A DNA stretch of 64,000 nt from JASLCR01 sp964384345 (GCA_964384345.1 CAYLKD010000001.1:124001-188000), one strand, 5' to 3'. Positions 8,962 through 18,425 are shown, numbered from the stretch's first letter. Notes: generated by a model not told the origin, from the sequence alone. Numbers and translations: made by a program.

Positions 8962-11247
8962 CTAGAGAGAAATGGCTGGAGGAACATTGCCTAAGACTCC
9001 AGATACCATAACTCCTTTGGCTCCGTATGTGCGCGCGGTATTTATCGCTGCAGTATTGGGGCATATGTGTCCCATAACTGGTTTCCCATAACTTAATATT
9101 GAAGTCCAAGTCGCTTGATCAGCAGAATAATCCATCCCCAAAATATCCCAACGCGGTGCATAGGTAGCAATGTTAGCAGCATCCGATTGATAAAAATAGC
9201 CCCATGTTTTATAGCCTCGTGCATGACAATCAAAGTTCCATCCAGATATTTCCGTTACTCCTCCTGAAACACCGTAATACTTACCGACAAATTTTGCGGT
9301 TGAATTTGGTAAAGCATCCATCTTATTGAGCAGCTCAGCTCGATAAGAAATAGCCACTTTCGGATCAACGAATAAGACATGGGAGCTGTAATACGTTGCA
9401 ATTAGCTCTTCCCACCGCATATATGGTCGGTTTGACTGCGCAGGATTATTTGTCGCAACTGTACCGAGTATAGAATAAGCTTGTATTTGAGACCACGTCA
9501 TAGATGCTGCAATTAGGGACGTGCCAGACCCACCCCCGCTTCCAAGCGAAGTCCTATCAAGACTAGCATCATGTAATCCAAACCATACACCATCCGAACT
9601 TCGTGCTAAAGATATTTCTAACGCCGGATAGCCGACTAGCGCAGATTGACCATAGGCATACAGACTCATTTCCGGATAATCTGACGAGCCGCCACGGTGC
9701 GCACAATAAAAGAACGGTTGTGCGAGCATTTGCGTAACCGAACTATATCCAGGCCTAACTACTTTGTACGCTCCTGGTGCAATAAGACCGCCATTACCAT
9801 CCGCTATTTTGAAATTTGCACTCACTAAACTTGTACCATTGCTTACCTTGAGGCTTAATCCGTTACTAGATACATTGCCGGTCTGAACAGGCGTGATCCC
9901 CACAATACAAGCAAGTCCATTTTCAGGATGTGGATTGGGATATGTTGTAGTTGCAGTTCCGGTTACTCCCGGAGAGATCATATCCTTTAAGGCGACAGTC
10001 TCAGAGACGTCTACAGTTAGTTCAGTGAATCTTTTAGCAAAATTACTTGTAGTAATTTGTGCATCTGTTTCAGTTGCTATGGTACGTTCGAATGAAAGAA
10101 GTAAGGCTAATGTATGCGCGACCGTAGTAGTTATCGAGGGTGCAAGTGTAGTGGTCGATGTTGCATTATTCGACCGATTTGCGAACGTTCCAATGATCCA
10201 GCTAGTGGGATCTTGTGCACCAGTACCCCAGATAAGACGTATTCGTGATGAATTACTTCCAGGATTAAGACTGAACCCATAGCTAGTTTCTCCACTTACA
10301 CGTAATTTAGCCCAAACTCCTACTGCCATAGTCCCAGATCCAACCTGCGTAAATGCCCGGAGCTGCGTCCATCCAGTGGGTATCGGGTTAGCAGTGTTGG
10401 TACCATCATTGTCACTCGTAACCACGAGTATCATCCAGTTCCCATCTGCTATTGGTGTACCCATTTGATTAATGGCAGGATTAACAGCAACTGTTGAGCC
10501 AGTACCGCTACTTATAGGTGTCGTATATCCAGTTTGAGTTGGCGTAACTGTCGGGACGACGCTTCCCCCACCGGACGGGTTTAGGGAAATCAATGCAGCC
10601 GCACTTTGAGTCGAAGACCCAGCAGATTGGATAGAATGCGCTGGTACTCCGCCAGTTGGAGCAATGCCGCCCCATACATGCAGTGCCGAGCGAGAAACAC
10701 CAGTATTTTCGGTGCCATTAGGCACGTAGCCATCTTGTAGGGACGTAAGTGTACCGGTATATGACGTTAATGCGTATGAGTTAGGCGAGCTAAAATTACT
10801 TGAGGCAATTTCGAGTGTATAAAAGCCCGCTGATGCCGGCATTGCAGCTACCGGCAACGTAGTACCGGCCACCGAAGTGGCGCTCCAAGCGCTACTGGCA
10901 ACTACTGGATTAGTAGTATCAACACCACTAAAACACATAATAACGCCGACGCTGCGAGCCGCAGCTGCGCTACTAAATGTAAAAGTATACGATGTTGGCT
11001 CAGATGATGTTGCGATTCTTGTAAAAAAACCGGTTGTCCGGGTTGACGTATCATTAGCAATGAATGGTGCACCAACGCGGGACCAACCAGCTGCCGTCGC
11101 GTCTGTAGGAGCAGTCGAAGACTGATTATGTATAAAAGCCACAAGGAAATCGCCCGACTGAATAGAAGCTGGCATAGCGACTGTGAGCGACGTGACCGAT
11201 GTGTTGACCGTAGTGACGGAACCTTGACTTCGAATTGCTACTGCCAT
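8962..11247 (-). CDS. Tail-fibre-like protein with C-terminal GDPD-like domain
   Basis: A 761-residue protein without a signal peptide. Residues 1 to about 225 and 230-460 are two related beta domains of the kind found in minor tail proteins of actinobacteriophages (openings like SQGSVTTVNTSVTSLTV and GNWMILVVTSDNDG). From about 505 to the end comes a glycerophosphodiester phosphodiesterase-like TIM barrel: CAHRGG (His about 519), an EIS where the family has ExD, GLHDASLDRTS with the second catalytic His, and FVDPK for the usual E-x-K. The second metal Asp is therefore replaced by Ser, so activity is uncertain. The gene follows the repeat-rich fibre gene by 4 bases. No capsid, terminase or other tail gene lies nearby. 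Confidence 0.8.
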   Translation of the reverse strand: MAVAIRSQGSVTTVNTSVTSLTVAMPASIQSGDFLVAFIHNQSSTAPTDATAAGWSRVGAPFIANDTSTRTTGFFTRIATSSEPTSYTFTFSSAAAARSVGVIMCFSGVDTTNPVVASSAWSATSVAGTTLPVAAMPASAGFYTLEIASSNFSSPNSYALTSYTGTLTSLQDGYVPNGTENTGVSRSALHVWGGIAPTGGVPAHSIQSAGSSTQSAAALISLNPSGGGSVVPTVTPTQTGYTTPISSGTGSTVAVNPAINQMGTPIADGNWMILVVTSDNDGTNTANPIPTGWTQLRAFTQVGSGTMAVGVWAKLRVSGETSYGFSLNPGSNSSRIRLIWGTGAQDPTSWIIGTFANRSNNATSTTTLAPSITTTVAHTLALLLSFERTIATETDAQITTSNFAKRFTELTVDVSETVALKDMISPGVTGTATTTYPNPHPENGLACIVGITPVQTGNVSSNGLSLKVSNGTSLVSANFKIADGNGGLIAPGAYKVVRPGYSSVTQMLAQPFFYCAHRGGSSDYPEMSLYAYGQSALVGYPALEISLARSSDGVWFGLHDASLDRTSLGSGGGSGTSLIAASMTWSQIQAYSILGTVATNNPAQSNRPYMRWEELIATYYSSHVLFVDPKVAISYRAELLNKMDALPNSTAKFVGKYYGVSGGVTEISGWNFDCHARGYKTWGYFYQSDAANIATYAPRWDILGMDYSADQATWTSILSYGKPVMGHICPNTAAINTARTYGAKGVMVSGVLGNVPPAISL

Positions 11248-11251
11248 TTGG

Positions 11252-12823
11252 TTATGAACACGATATAGATACTACGACAGTATTGGCTGGCAATGCTGGA
11301 GCATCAGCGTAGGTATTGTACACCATAATTTTTGCTCCAACGGCTGTTGCATCTGCTTTTGTATTGAGTGCAGTCTGTGTTGCGGTCGAAATAGGCTTAT
11401 TCGCGTCGGATGTGTTGTCTACATTACTGAGACCAACCGCCGCTTTATCAAGTGTCTGAAATGTTTTATCACCACGATAATATTGAGTAGTCGTACCAGC
11501 GGTAATAAGCGGTTCTTTTGTGGCGAGAGCTGGAACAGTCGGTAAATCTGCATTGCCCGCTAAATCGCCTGCTAATTTCAGTTTACCCTTGATTGTGGGT
11601 GTAGCATCCGAAGTGCTTGCGCTTGCTACTGCACCGTCTACATAGGATTTAGTTGTTGCGTCTGTAGCATTCGAGGGCGTAGGTACAGTGACGAAACCGC
11701 TAAAAGTTGGAGAAAGTAGTGGAGCTTTGGTGTTTAAAACAGATTGTGTTGCGGTCGAAATAGGCTTATTCGCGTCGGATGTGTTGTCTACATTACTGAG
11801 ACCAACCGCCGCTTTATCAAGTGTCTGAAATGTTTTATCACCACGATAATATTGAGTAGTCGTACCAGCGGTAATAAGCGGTTCTTTTGCAGATAGGCCT
11901 GGGACCGTAGGACTCGCAGCAGTCCCGCCGAGGTCGCCTGCAAGCTGTACGACACCTTTACTAGTTGTAGATGCATCTGTTACCGATGGTATGACTGGCT
12001 TATTTGTAAGGTCAGCATATGACCCAGTTGTTGCCACAGGAGATAGACTAGCAGTGTTGACTTTTGCATCTATAGCCGCTTGAGCTGCTGTACTTATAGG
12101 CTTGTTTATATCCGAAGTGTTGTCGACATTGGATAAGCCAACGTCTGTCTTAGTAAGATTCACAGCACCGGTTTTTGCTGCAACTGATGTAACGATATTG
12201 ACTTGAGCCCCGCTCTCTATAGCATCGAGCTTATTCTTATCGCTTGCAGTCAATATACCAGCTTTTGTTGTCGTAGCTGCACCCAATACTGCATCAGTAC
12301 CAGTACTACTTATTACAGTGACGCTCGTGGCAGATGTGGCTGTAGTCAAATCCGTGACACCCGCTCCAGGCGTCGCAGCTATAGTTGTAATACCACTTGG
12401 GTCATCGTACGAGATAGTAACATTTGTTCCAGCGGCTAAACTAGACCCAATAACATCTTGCGCTGCTTCAGTGAAATCAGTAATGTTTGAACTACTATGT
12501 GAATGTATTGTATTAGCTTTGAGATTAAGTGCAGATTGGACAAACGTACTGACTGGCTTATTAACATCAGCCGTATTGTCGACGTTTGAAAGTCCTACAT
12601 GATTTTTCGTAAGTGTTACAGCACCGGTTTGCCCATTGACACTTATAACAGCAGGATCACCTTGCATAGCGTTTATCTTTGCCGTGACGGAAGTATCAAG
12701 CATTCTCTCACTGATGCTACTGTCTCTTAAAAGACCGTCAGCAGAATGTGACTGCATCAGAAAATCATTGAGAATGCTTCCCCAAGCTTCGTCATCGCCC
12801 CCTACTGTTGGTAATCTAGCCAT
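11252..12823 (-). CDS. Repeat-rich tail-fibre-like protein
   Basis: A 523-residue protein that starts MARLPTVGGDDEAWGSILND, an opening typical of minor tail/appendage proteins of actinobacteriophages. The body has at least four copies of a roughly 60-120-residue unit centred on VGLSNVDNTSDxNKPISTATQ, and three units carry a TxQYYRGDKTFQ-type strand or its relatives. Such units form trimeric beta fibres in phage tails. Two units are identical over 145 bases of DNA. There is no signal peptide or anchor. The start has an AAGGA ribosome site. Together with the next gene it may form a host-contact fibre; export would need another route. Confidence 0.8.
   Translation of the reverse strand: MARLPTVGGDDEAWGSILNDFLMQSHSADGLLRDSSISERMLDTSVTAKINAMQGDPAVISVNGQTGAVTLTKNHVGLSNVDNTADVNKPVSTFVQSALNLKANTIHSHSSSNITDFTEAAQDVIGSSLAAGTNVTISYDDPSGITTIAATPGAGVTDLTTATSATSVTVISSTGTDAVLGAATTTKAGILTASDKNKLDAIESGAQVNIVTSVAAKTGAVNLTKTDVGLSNVDNTSDINKPISTAAQAAIDAKVNTASLSPVATTGSYADLTNKPVIPSVTDASTTSKGVVQLAGDLGGTAASPTVPGLSAKEPLITAGTTTQYYRGDKTFQTLDKAAVGLSNVDNTSDANKPISTATQSVLNTKAPLLSPTFSGFVTVPTPSNATDATTKSYVDGAVASASTSDATPTIKGKLKLAGDLAGNADLPTVPALATKEPLITAGTTTQYYRGDKTFQTLDKAAVGLSNVDNTSDANKPISTATQTALNTKADATAVGAKIMVYNTYADAPALPANTVVVSISCS
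11376..11520. repeat. Exact 145-bp direct repeat, copy 1
   Basis: Identical to 11745-11889 over 145 bases (offset 369 bases = 123 codons, in frame). Both copies lie in the fibre gene and encode the NVDNTSD unit plus the YYRGDKTFQ strand. Identity at synonymous positions points to recent duplication or gene conversion. Confidence 0.9.
11745..11889. repeat. Exact 145-bp direct repeat, copy 2
   Basis: Second copy of the repeat at 11376-11520. The flanks diverge at once on both sides, so the duplicated block is shorter than the full protein repeat. Confidence 0.9.
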
Positions 12824-12903
12824 ATGTGTTTTTCCTTATGTTTTATTTACAATAACGTATGTTGTTGTATGCTGCAACTTTTATGAACAGGAACGTATTT
12901 CTA

Positions 12904-13857
12904 TCATGTGGCATGGTATGTTTCGAGCCGCAAATTACCATATTGACCATCATTCAGCCCGCGCTGTTTGAGAATTTGCCGGATTTTGTCGACTATCGCT
13001 TGTTCACTGATGAACCGGTATGCTTTGATTTCTCCAAGTTCATCCTGACTGACGCGTAGCAAAATAATTTTCGCCCTCTTGCCATTGCCACGATTAACTA
13101 TTTCCCACCAACCCTTAGTTTCGGCATCAATCATATCGTGTGGTGCCATGCGACCCTCATGGATCAAATCTTTGAGACGAAAGTGGAAACTTGAGCTTGT
13201 TTTGCAATCAATATTGATATACCGGCCAGTTGAAATGTCGCAGATCTGCATATCAATGCCGAAGGCGTCTGCCGTGCGTGAACCCATTAGTGCACCGAGT
13301 CCAGCATTTTCAGCTGCCTTAAATACAGCTATCTCACGACTGAGGCCATGGGTAATTGCTTCAAATTGTTCTTCACTAAATTTTTTGGAGTACATGCGCT
13401 CACAAAAACTATCAAGTTCTGGTTTGAGCCGTGCCGAAAAAGTGCCCAGCATCGTATCAGGTAACAGCAGTACTGTTGCCACCAACGTATCGTTAAAATC
13501 AATGAGTTCAAATAGTCGCTGCTGGCGATCATGATAACCGTGCGGATATTCATCCATCATGGCCTGAGCATGTGCTGCTCGCGGTGCCTGCATGATGAGT
13601 AGAGCAAGCCATTCGATAGCATTTTTCTCGTCAATGGTTGTTCGGTACGCCGCAATTGAATCATCAAGTGCTGCAAAATCTTGTTGGTGTACCGTAGCAA
13701 TAATCGCATGAGCAGCCTCAAAAATGTCACTCGAGACTGGTGTCTGAATAACTTTACTCCTAAGCGGCATGAATCGACGCCAGTGTCCGCGTAACGACTG
13801 TGGCTGAACTCGAAGTTTCGCGAGTGAAAGTTGTGATTGGGATAATAGTTTTTTCAT
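12904..13857 (-). CDS. Hypothetical protein with possible PD-(D/E)XK nuclease motif
   Basis: A 317-residue soluble protein, mostly helical in its first 190 residues. Then MGSRTADAFGIDMQI is followed by YINIDCKTSSSFHFR. An acidic residue, a beta strand and a D-x-K on the next strand fit the core of the PD-(D/E)XK nuclease fold, with the preceding GIDMQI Asp as a second ligand. This is a motif guess. The C-terminal part ends in a helix with many Arg and Lys. It is monocistronic or heads toward the fibre genes (80-base gap). I cannot name a family. Confidence 0.6.
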   Translation of the reverse strand: MKKLLSQSQLSLAKLRVQPQSLRGHWRRFMPLRSKVIQTPVSSDIFEAAHAIIATVHQQDFAALDDSIAAYRTTIDEKNAIEWLALLIMQAPRAAHAQAMMDEYPHGYHDRQQRLFELIDFNDTLVATVLLLPDTMLGTFSARLKPELDSFCERMYSKKFSEEQFEAITHGLSREIAVFKAAENAGLGALMGSRTADAFGIDMQICDISTGRYINIDCKTSSSFHFRLKDLIHEGRMAPHDMIDAETKGWWEIVNRGNGKRAKIILLRVSQDELGEIKAYRFISEQAIVDKIRQILKQRGLNDGQYGNLRLETYHAT

Positions 13858-13898
13858 TGGTTTTTGTTTATTAAATTAATTGGTAATTCTATCCTACA

Positions 13899-14345
13899 CT
13901 ATTTTCCTGTGCTCCCATAACCGCCAATGCCACGTTCGGTACTATCGAGTACTTCGGTTACGTTCCATTCGACTTTTTCGTAGCGAGCGACAACCATCTG
14001 TGCGACACGCATACCAGGCTCAACAACAAAAGCTTCATCGGACGTATTCAATAAAATAACGCCTACCTCACCCCTATAATCAGCATCGATCGTCCCTACC
14101 CCATTGGCAAGAGTAATACCAAATTTACTTGCGAGTCCGCTACGAGCTCGTATCTGTGCCTCATGACCAGCTGGCACAGCAACCGCCAGACCAGTCGGTA
14201 CTATGACACGCTGGTGCGGCGCTATAGTCATCGGATCATCGATGCATGCAGCCAGATCCATACCGGCGGCATGCTCGGTCGCATAGGAAGGTAATGTAGC
14301 GTGCTCTCTGAGTATAGTAATAGATATATTCATAGGTTCTGACAT
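13899..14345 (-). CDS. dut: dUTP diphosphatase
   Basis: A 148-residue protein, the usual length for trimeric dUTPase. The five family motifs appear in order: AAGMDLAA (motif 1), ARSGLASKFGI (2), GTIDADYRGEVGV (3, with the catalytic Asp), GMRVAQMVV (4) and the C-terminal RGIGGYGSTGK (5). The enzyme splits dUTP to dUMP and pyrophosphate, keeping uracil out of DNA and feeding thymidylate synthesis. It overlaps the Nudix gene by one base and follows polA, a sensible pairing for nucleotide-pool hygiene and DNA synthesis. Confidence 0.96.
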   Translation of the reverse strand: MSEPMNISITILREHATLPSYATEHAAGMDLAACIDDPMTIAPHQRVIVPTGLAVAVPAGHEAQIRARSGLASKFGITLANGVGTIDADYRGEVGVILLNTSDEAFVVEPGMRVAQMVVARYEKVEWNVTEVLDSTERGIGGYGSTGK

Positions 14346-14896
14346 TATTGCTGCTCAAGCCACTGCAGCAAAAGTAGCGCTATGCGTTCTTCTTGCATTT
14401 GACCATCTAGAATCATCTGCTTTGCTTTATCAAATCCAACCCAGTTGTCAGTTTCGATCATCTCACCTTTTTCAAGCTCTTGACCGTGCAAGCTGATCTG
14501 CCACTGTGTCGCTACAAAGACGTACAAATCCCATTCTACCGTGGCTCCAAGCGTTGATTTGCGAAATAGCTCAAGCTCTTCAACATCAACGCCAGCTTCT
14601 TGCTGCGCTTCGGCGATGGCTTGACGCTTAGCCGCTTCGACGAGGTCGTCACTATTCGCTCTATGACGTGCAAAATCTTCCAAGCTATCAAAGACTTTGC
14701 CACCTGGCAATCGATAATCCCAGTCGCCGAGTTCTTGGCGGAATTCTCTCGTTAGAAGCACCGTCTTTTTGTCATAATCGGCAATGATTAGTCGCACACC
14801 TGGCGCTCGTCGCGCTTTTTCAAACACGCGACCATCCTGCTGGGGCATTTGTATGAGTTCAAATAATTTTCCTGACGCAATTACTTCTTCGTTCAT
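14345..14896 (-). CDS. Nudix hydrolase (ADP-ribose pyrophosphatase-like)
   Basis: About 183 residues when started at the ATG at 14896; an upstream in-frame TTG at 14944 is less likely. The Nudix box is present but stretched: LPGGKVFDSLED, an insertion of about 16 residues, then AIAEAQQEAGV. The Arg of the usual REUxEExGU is Ala here, while the metal-binding Glu residues remain. The overall form resembles ADP-ribose or nucleotide-sugar pyrophosphatases. It lies between polA and dut and is probably co-transcribed, consistent with a housecleaning role. The substrate is unknown. Confidence 0.8.
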   Translation of the reverse strand: MNEEVIASGKLFELIQMPQQDGRVFEKARRAPGVRLIIADYDKKTVLLTREFRQELGDWDYRLPGGKVFDSLEDFARHRANSDDLVEAAKRQAIAEAQQEAGVDVEELELFRKSTLGATVEWDLYVFVATQWQISLHGQELEKGEMIETDNWVGFDKAKQMILDGQMQEERIALLLLQWLEQQ

Positions 14897-14950
14897 GGCT
14901 TTCTCACAATATATTCCGTGTAGCTGTTTTCTCTCTCGGTTCAACTTTCA

Positions 14951-17515
14951 TCATACTTCCCCCCAGTTCTTTCCCACGCTAACATCAACTTTTAGTTTTA
15001 TACCGAGGTCTGGGGCAATGGACTCCATTGTCTCTTTCAGTAATTTACTGACCGAGTCAGCATTATGCTCGGGGCATTCGATGAGAATACTGTCATGGAT
15101 CTGCAAAATTTGCTGTCCGAGCGGCAAAGCCGAGCGTGCACCTGCTTCACTCGAAACAATGCTTAATGCTTCGTCGATTTTTATCATTGCAAGCTTCATC
15201 AGATCAGCTTCGGTACCCTGAATTGGCATGTTAGCAGCCGCTCGTTTGCCTGCTTCACGAACCATGAAGTTGCTCGAATTAACATCCGGTGTTGGCCGGC
15301 GACGGCCATGAAATGTCTCGACGTAGCCTTCATTCTTGGCTTGCTCAAGAGTATCGTCAATAAACTTTCGGATTGGCTTACGCAGCTCAAAATATTGATC
15401 AATAAATTGCTTTGCATCTGTAAAGCTCATCCCGGTGTTTTGAGCGAGTGCGTGGGGCCCCATGCCGTAGAGCACACCAAAGTTGATCACTTTCGCATCG
15501 CGGCGCTGGTTTTTTGTCACCTCTTCGAGCGGGATTCCGTAAACGTCACTGGCAGTCTTGGTATGAATATCAATATCTGAGTTGAAATCGTCGATCATCT
15601 GCTGATCACCAGCGAGTACGGCAGCGAGTCGTAGCTCAAACTGTGAATAATCAGCCGACACAAAGACATTGCCCTTTTCGGGCACAAACGCTTCGCGGAT
15701 TTTTCGTCCGAGCTCAGAACGAATTGGGATGTTTTGCAGATTTGGGTTCGTACTACTCAGACGTCCTGTCGCAGCCACATCTTGGTTAAACGTCGTGTGC
15801 AACCGATGGTGTGCATCGGCTTGTTCAGGGAGCGGATCGACATACGTATTTTTAAGCTTGGCAAGTTCACGCGTTTGCTCGATGAGCTCGATGATCGGAT
15901 GTTGGCCACGAAGTTTATCAAGTTCTTTTTGGCCAGTACTAAAGCCCGTCTTGCCTTTCTTGATACCAGCAGTTGGTAGCTGCAAGTTTGTAAACAATAC
16001 CTCAGAAAGCTGACTAGGGCTTCCAATGTTAAATTCATTACCTGCCATTGTATACATTTGTTGTTCGAGTTCAGCATGTTTGTCACCCAGCTCCTTACTC
16101 ATAGTTTTGAGCAGATTTGGATCAAGCTTGATACCAAGATGCTCGATCCGGAACAAATGATAAATCAGTGGAAAATCAAAGCGTCGGGCAATATCGAGGA
16201 TTTTTGGTTTTTCCTCCAATGCTTTAACTTGCCAGCCGTATACTTGCCACGTTGCAGCGACAACTTCTTGTGGTGTTGCAAGTTCACCGCCAAGTAATCC
16301 GGTAAGGCTTCGATCACGACGCAACGGATCCAGCAAAAATGCGGCCTGACGTACATCGTGTACTTCGCTAAACTGTACTGAGACATCGCTGGCAGCTAAC
16401 GTGTGGTAGAGTTGCTTGATGTCGTAGCTGATCACAATACCAAATTCTATTGCTCGCCAAAAGCTATCCGCAATAGAAGCTATCGGTGCTTTAGAAACCG
16501 TTGCCTGTGTAAATGATGCCCACAAATCGTCCCCATCGGCGTGCAAAACGATTGGACCTTCGATCATCGGCTGGCGCGGCCAATCGACTTGCGCGAGAGA
16601 AATTTCGTCGGCTTCATGAAAATAGAGCGAAGTGTCTGCAGCTTCCTGCATGTGTTTTGGCAGACGTTTTATCAGCGAATGAAATTCAAAATCTTTAAGT
16701 TTTTTTGCAATTGCTGGCAAGTCGGTATTGTTGATATCGGCTTCTTTCCAATCAAGCTCAATCGGCGCATCGCAGTAAATCTTGGCGAGCTCCCTACTCA
16801 TCAATGCATTTTCTTTGCCGTCTTCGAGCTTGGTTTTCTGCGCACCCTTCAGCTCGTCGAGATGCTCATAAATGCCATCAAGCGTTTTGTATTCACCTAA
16901 GAGTGTCTGCGCTGCTTTAGGACCGATGCCGCGCACACCAGGAATGTTATCCGACGAATCACCAACGAGTGCTTTGTAGTCGACAAATTGCTCGAGCTTC
17001 ACGCCGTATTTTTCTTCAAACTCTGCCTCACTAAAGCGCATCATATCGCTACCCTTTTTGTTGATGTAGACACTGGTGTGCGAGCTAAGTAACTGCATCA
17101 TGTCATAGTCGCCACTTATAATGAGTGTATCGATGTCTTTATCAGCAGCTTGCACCGAAATAGTGCCTATGATGTCATCTGCCTCGTAGTGATCGAGCTC
17201 GATGACTGGCCAGCCAAAACTTTCGAGTAGCTCATGAAGAAGTGGAATCTGAGCAAAAAAATCATCTGGTGGCCTCGTGCGCCCAGCTTTATACTCCGGA
17301 AAAATTGCTTTACGCTTGCTGGTTGCAGTCTTACTCTTATCCCACGCTACAGCCACATAATCAGGTTCGAGTTTTTTGATCACCTCGATTGCGATACTGG
17401 CAAAGCCAAATACACCGCCCGTCGGCGTGCCATCCGGCAAGCTTAGCCCTGGCATCGCGTAGTAGCCGCGGTAAAATACGCTCATGCCATCAATTAATAC
17501 GAGTCGTTTCGACAT
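14951..17515 (-). CDS. polA: DNA polymerase I
   Basis: An 854-residue protein with the full bacterial layout. The N-terminal 5'-3' nuclease domain (about 1-290) opens LVLIDGMSVFYRGYYAMPG and holds the GDSSDNIPGVRGIGPKAA helix-hairpin-helix. The central domain (about 310-480) lacks a convincing DxE exonuclease motif, so proofreading is probably lost. The C-terminal polymerase domain has motif A DYSQFELRLAA, motif B RRDAKVINFGVLYGMGP and motif C QIHDSILIE. It fills gaps in repair and removes Okazaki primers. Convergent expression with the Nudix and dut genes downstream is likely. Confidence 0.96.
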   Translation of the reverse strand: MSKRLVLIDGMSVFYRGYYAMPGLSLPDGTPTGGVFGFASIAIEVIKKLEPDYVAVAWDKSKTATSKRKAIFPEYKAGRTRPPDDFFAQIPLLHELLESFGWPVIELDHYEADDIIGTISVQAADKDIDTLIISGDYDMMQLLSSHTSVYINKKGSDMMRFSEAEFEEKYGVKLEQFVDYKALVGDSSDNIPGVRGIGPKAAQTLLGEYKTLDGIYEHLDELKGAQKTKLEDGKENALMSRELAKIYCDAPIELDWKEADINNTDLPAIAKKLKDFEFHSLIKRLPKHMQEAADTSLYFHEADEISLAQVDWPRQPMIEGPIVLHADGDDLWASFTQATVSKAPIASIADSFWRAIEFGIVISYDIKQLYHTLAASDVSVQFSEVHDVRQAAFLLDPLRRDRSLTGLLGGELATPQEVVAATWQVYGWQVKALEEKPKILDIARRFDFPLIYHLFRIEHLGIKLDPNLLKTMSKELGDKHAELEQQMYTMAGNEFNIGSPSQLSEVLFTNLQLPTAGIKKGKTGFSTGQKELDKLRGQHPIIELIEQTRELAKLKNTYVDPLPEQADAHHRLHTTFNQDVAATGRLSSTNPNLQNIPIRSELGRKIREAFVPEKGNVFVSADYSQFELRLAAVLAGDQQMIDDFNSDIDIHTKTASDVYGIPLEEVTKNQRRDAKVINFGVLYGMGPHALAQNTGMSFTDAKQFIDQYFELRKPIRKFIDDTLEQAKNEGYVETFHGRRRPTPDVNSSNFMVREAGKRAAANMPIQGTEADLMKLAMIKIDEALSIVSSEAGARSALPLGQQILQIHDSILIECPEHNADSVSKLLKETMESIAPDLGIKLKVDVSVGKNWGEV

Positions 17516-17591
17516 GCTATTAGTATACGCTACCCGGCTTGAAAGGGTTAGCTAGCTGCCATTCTTCAAATCCTATTTAATTGTTTAGTAA

Positions 17592-17620
17592 TTACACTCG
17601 TATTTGCAATCTGGTACACT
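17592..17620 (+). promoter_or_regulatory. Promoter giving a near-leaderless mRNA
   Basis: TTACAC (17592-17597), 17-base spacer, TACACT (17615-17620). The predicted start is about 7 bases downstream, at the ATG at 17628. No ribosome site precedes that ATG. Confidence 0.55.
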
Positions 17621-17627
17621 ATATTCA

Positions 17628-18200
17628 ATGACTACACATGAAAATGTTCACCTCTTAGCCTTTGTTGGCCTTGCTGGCAGCGGTAAAAGCTCTGCCGTCG
17701 AATACATGACAAAAAAAGGCATCCCAAAAATTTACTTTGGTGGCATCATGTACAAAGCCATGGAAGCTGCTGGTATCCGACCTGGCGACTGGGAGCCAGA
17801 ACGTCGCTTTCGCGAAGAACTGCGCCAGAAAGAAGGCAAAGGCTTTATTGCCCTGCGTGCGGTCAAAGAAATTCATGATCTTGTCCAATCAGGTCAGCAT
17901 CGTATCGTCCTAGACGGTCTGTATTCATGGAGCGAATTTAAAGTGCTAAAACACGAATTTCCTGGTGAAATGACAGTTGTCGCCATCGTGACGCCAAAAC
18001 ATTTGCGAAAGCAGCGTATGGCGAAGCGTCCAGAGCGACCAATGTCATCCCAAGAAGTCGATGAACGAGACTGGTCAGAGATCGAAAACATCGAAAAAGG
18101 TGGCCCTATTGCCATTGCGGATTATTTCATACACAATGATAAAGACCAGAAAGCGCTTGACGAACAAATCGAAGCAATTCTACAGCATATAAATTTTTAA
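17628..18200 (+). CDS. P-loop kinase, dephospho-CoA-kinase-like
   Basis: A 190-residue protein with a Walker A motif GLAGSGKSSAVEYM near the N-terminus, a FGGIMYKAMEAAGI segment, and a lid-like stretch KHLRKQRMAKRPERPMS rich in Arg. A C-terminal ADYFIHNDKDQKALDEQ motif closely matches the end of archaeal-type dephospho-CoA kinase and related AAA_18 P-loop kinases (a conserved ND at the ring-closing strand). It may phosphorylate dephospho-CoA or a nucleotide. The start at 17628 is preferred to an upstream TTG (17604) because a promoter -10 lies between them. Confidence 0.75.
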   Translation: MTTHENVHLLAFVGLAGSGKSSAVEYMTKKGIPKIYFGGIMYKAMEAAGIRPGDWEPERRFREELRQKEGKGFIALRAVKEIHDLVQSGQHRIVLDGLYSWSEFKVLKHEFPGEMTVVAIVTPKHLRKQRMAKRPERPMSSQEVDERDWSEIENIEKGGPIAIADYFIHNDKDQKALDEQIEAILQHINF

Positions 18201-18212
18201 CAGTTGATAAAG

Positions 18213-18425
18213 ATGACCACCACCACACACCACAAACAACTATTCTCCCCCGCGACTAGTCGACAGCATAAAGCAACTTACTCAGCTAGTCGGATCGGGC
18301 GATTCGCACTACTCATAACGATTTTATTATTTGTCGTAGTCGGCGGCGGCTTGTCAGCTCGGTATATAGTAAAAAGCATACCGCAATCCAGCAGTAAACA
18401 ACAATCAGTTGCTACGCAGCTTTAG
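18213..18425 (+). CDS. Small one-pass membrane protein
   Basis: A 70-residue protein: a polar Thr/His/Ser-rich N-terminus, one transmembrane helix (about 31-54) and a Ser/Gln-rich tail. It starts 12 bases after the kinase gene and overlaps the end of the convergent lipid-kinase gene by 14 bases. No family recognised. An in-frame TTG start at 18204 is possible. Confidence 0.6.
   Translation: MTTTTHHKQLFSPATSRQHKATYSASRIGRFALLITILLFVVVGGGLSARYIVKSIPQSSSKQQSVATQL

Noticed and set aside
8962..12823. A prophage around the tail-fibre-like genes
   Set aside because: No capsid, portal, terminase, integrase or lysis gene is present on either side; the neighbours are ordinary cellular genes.
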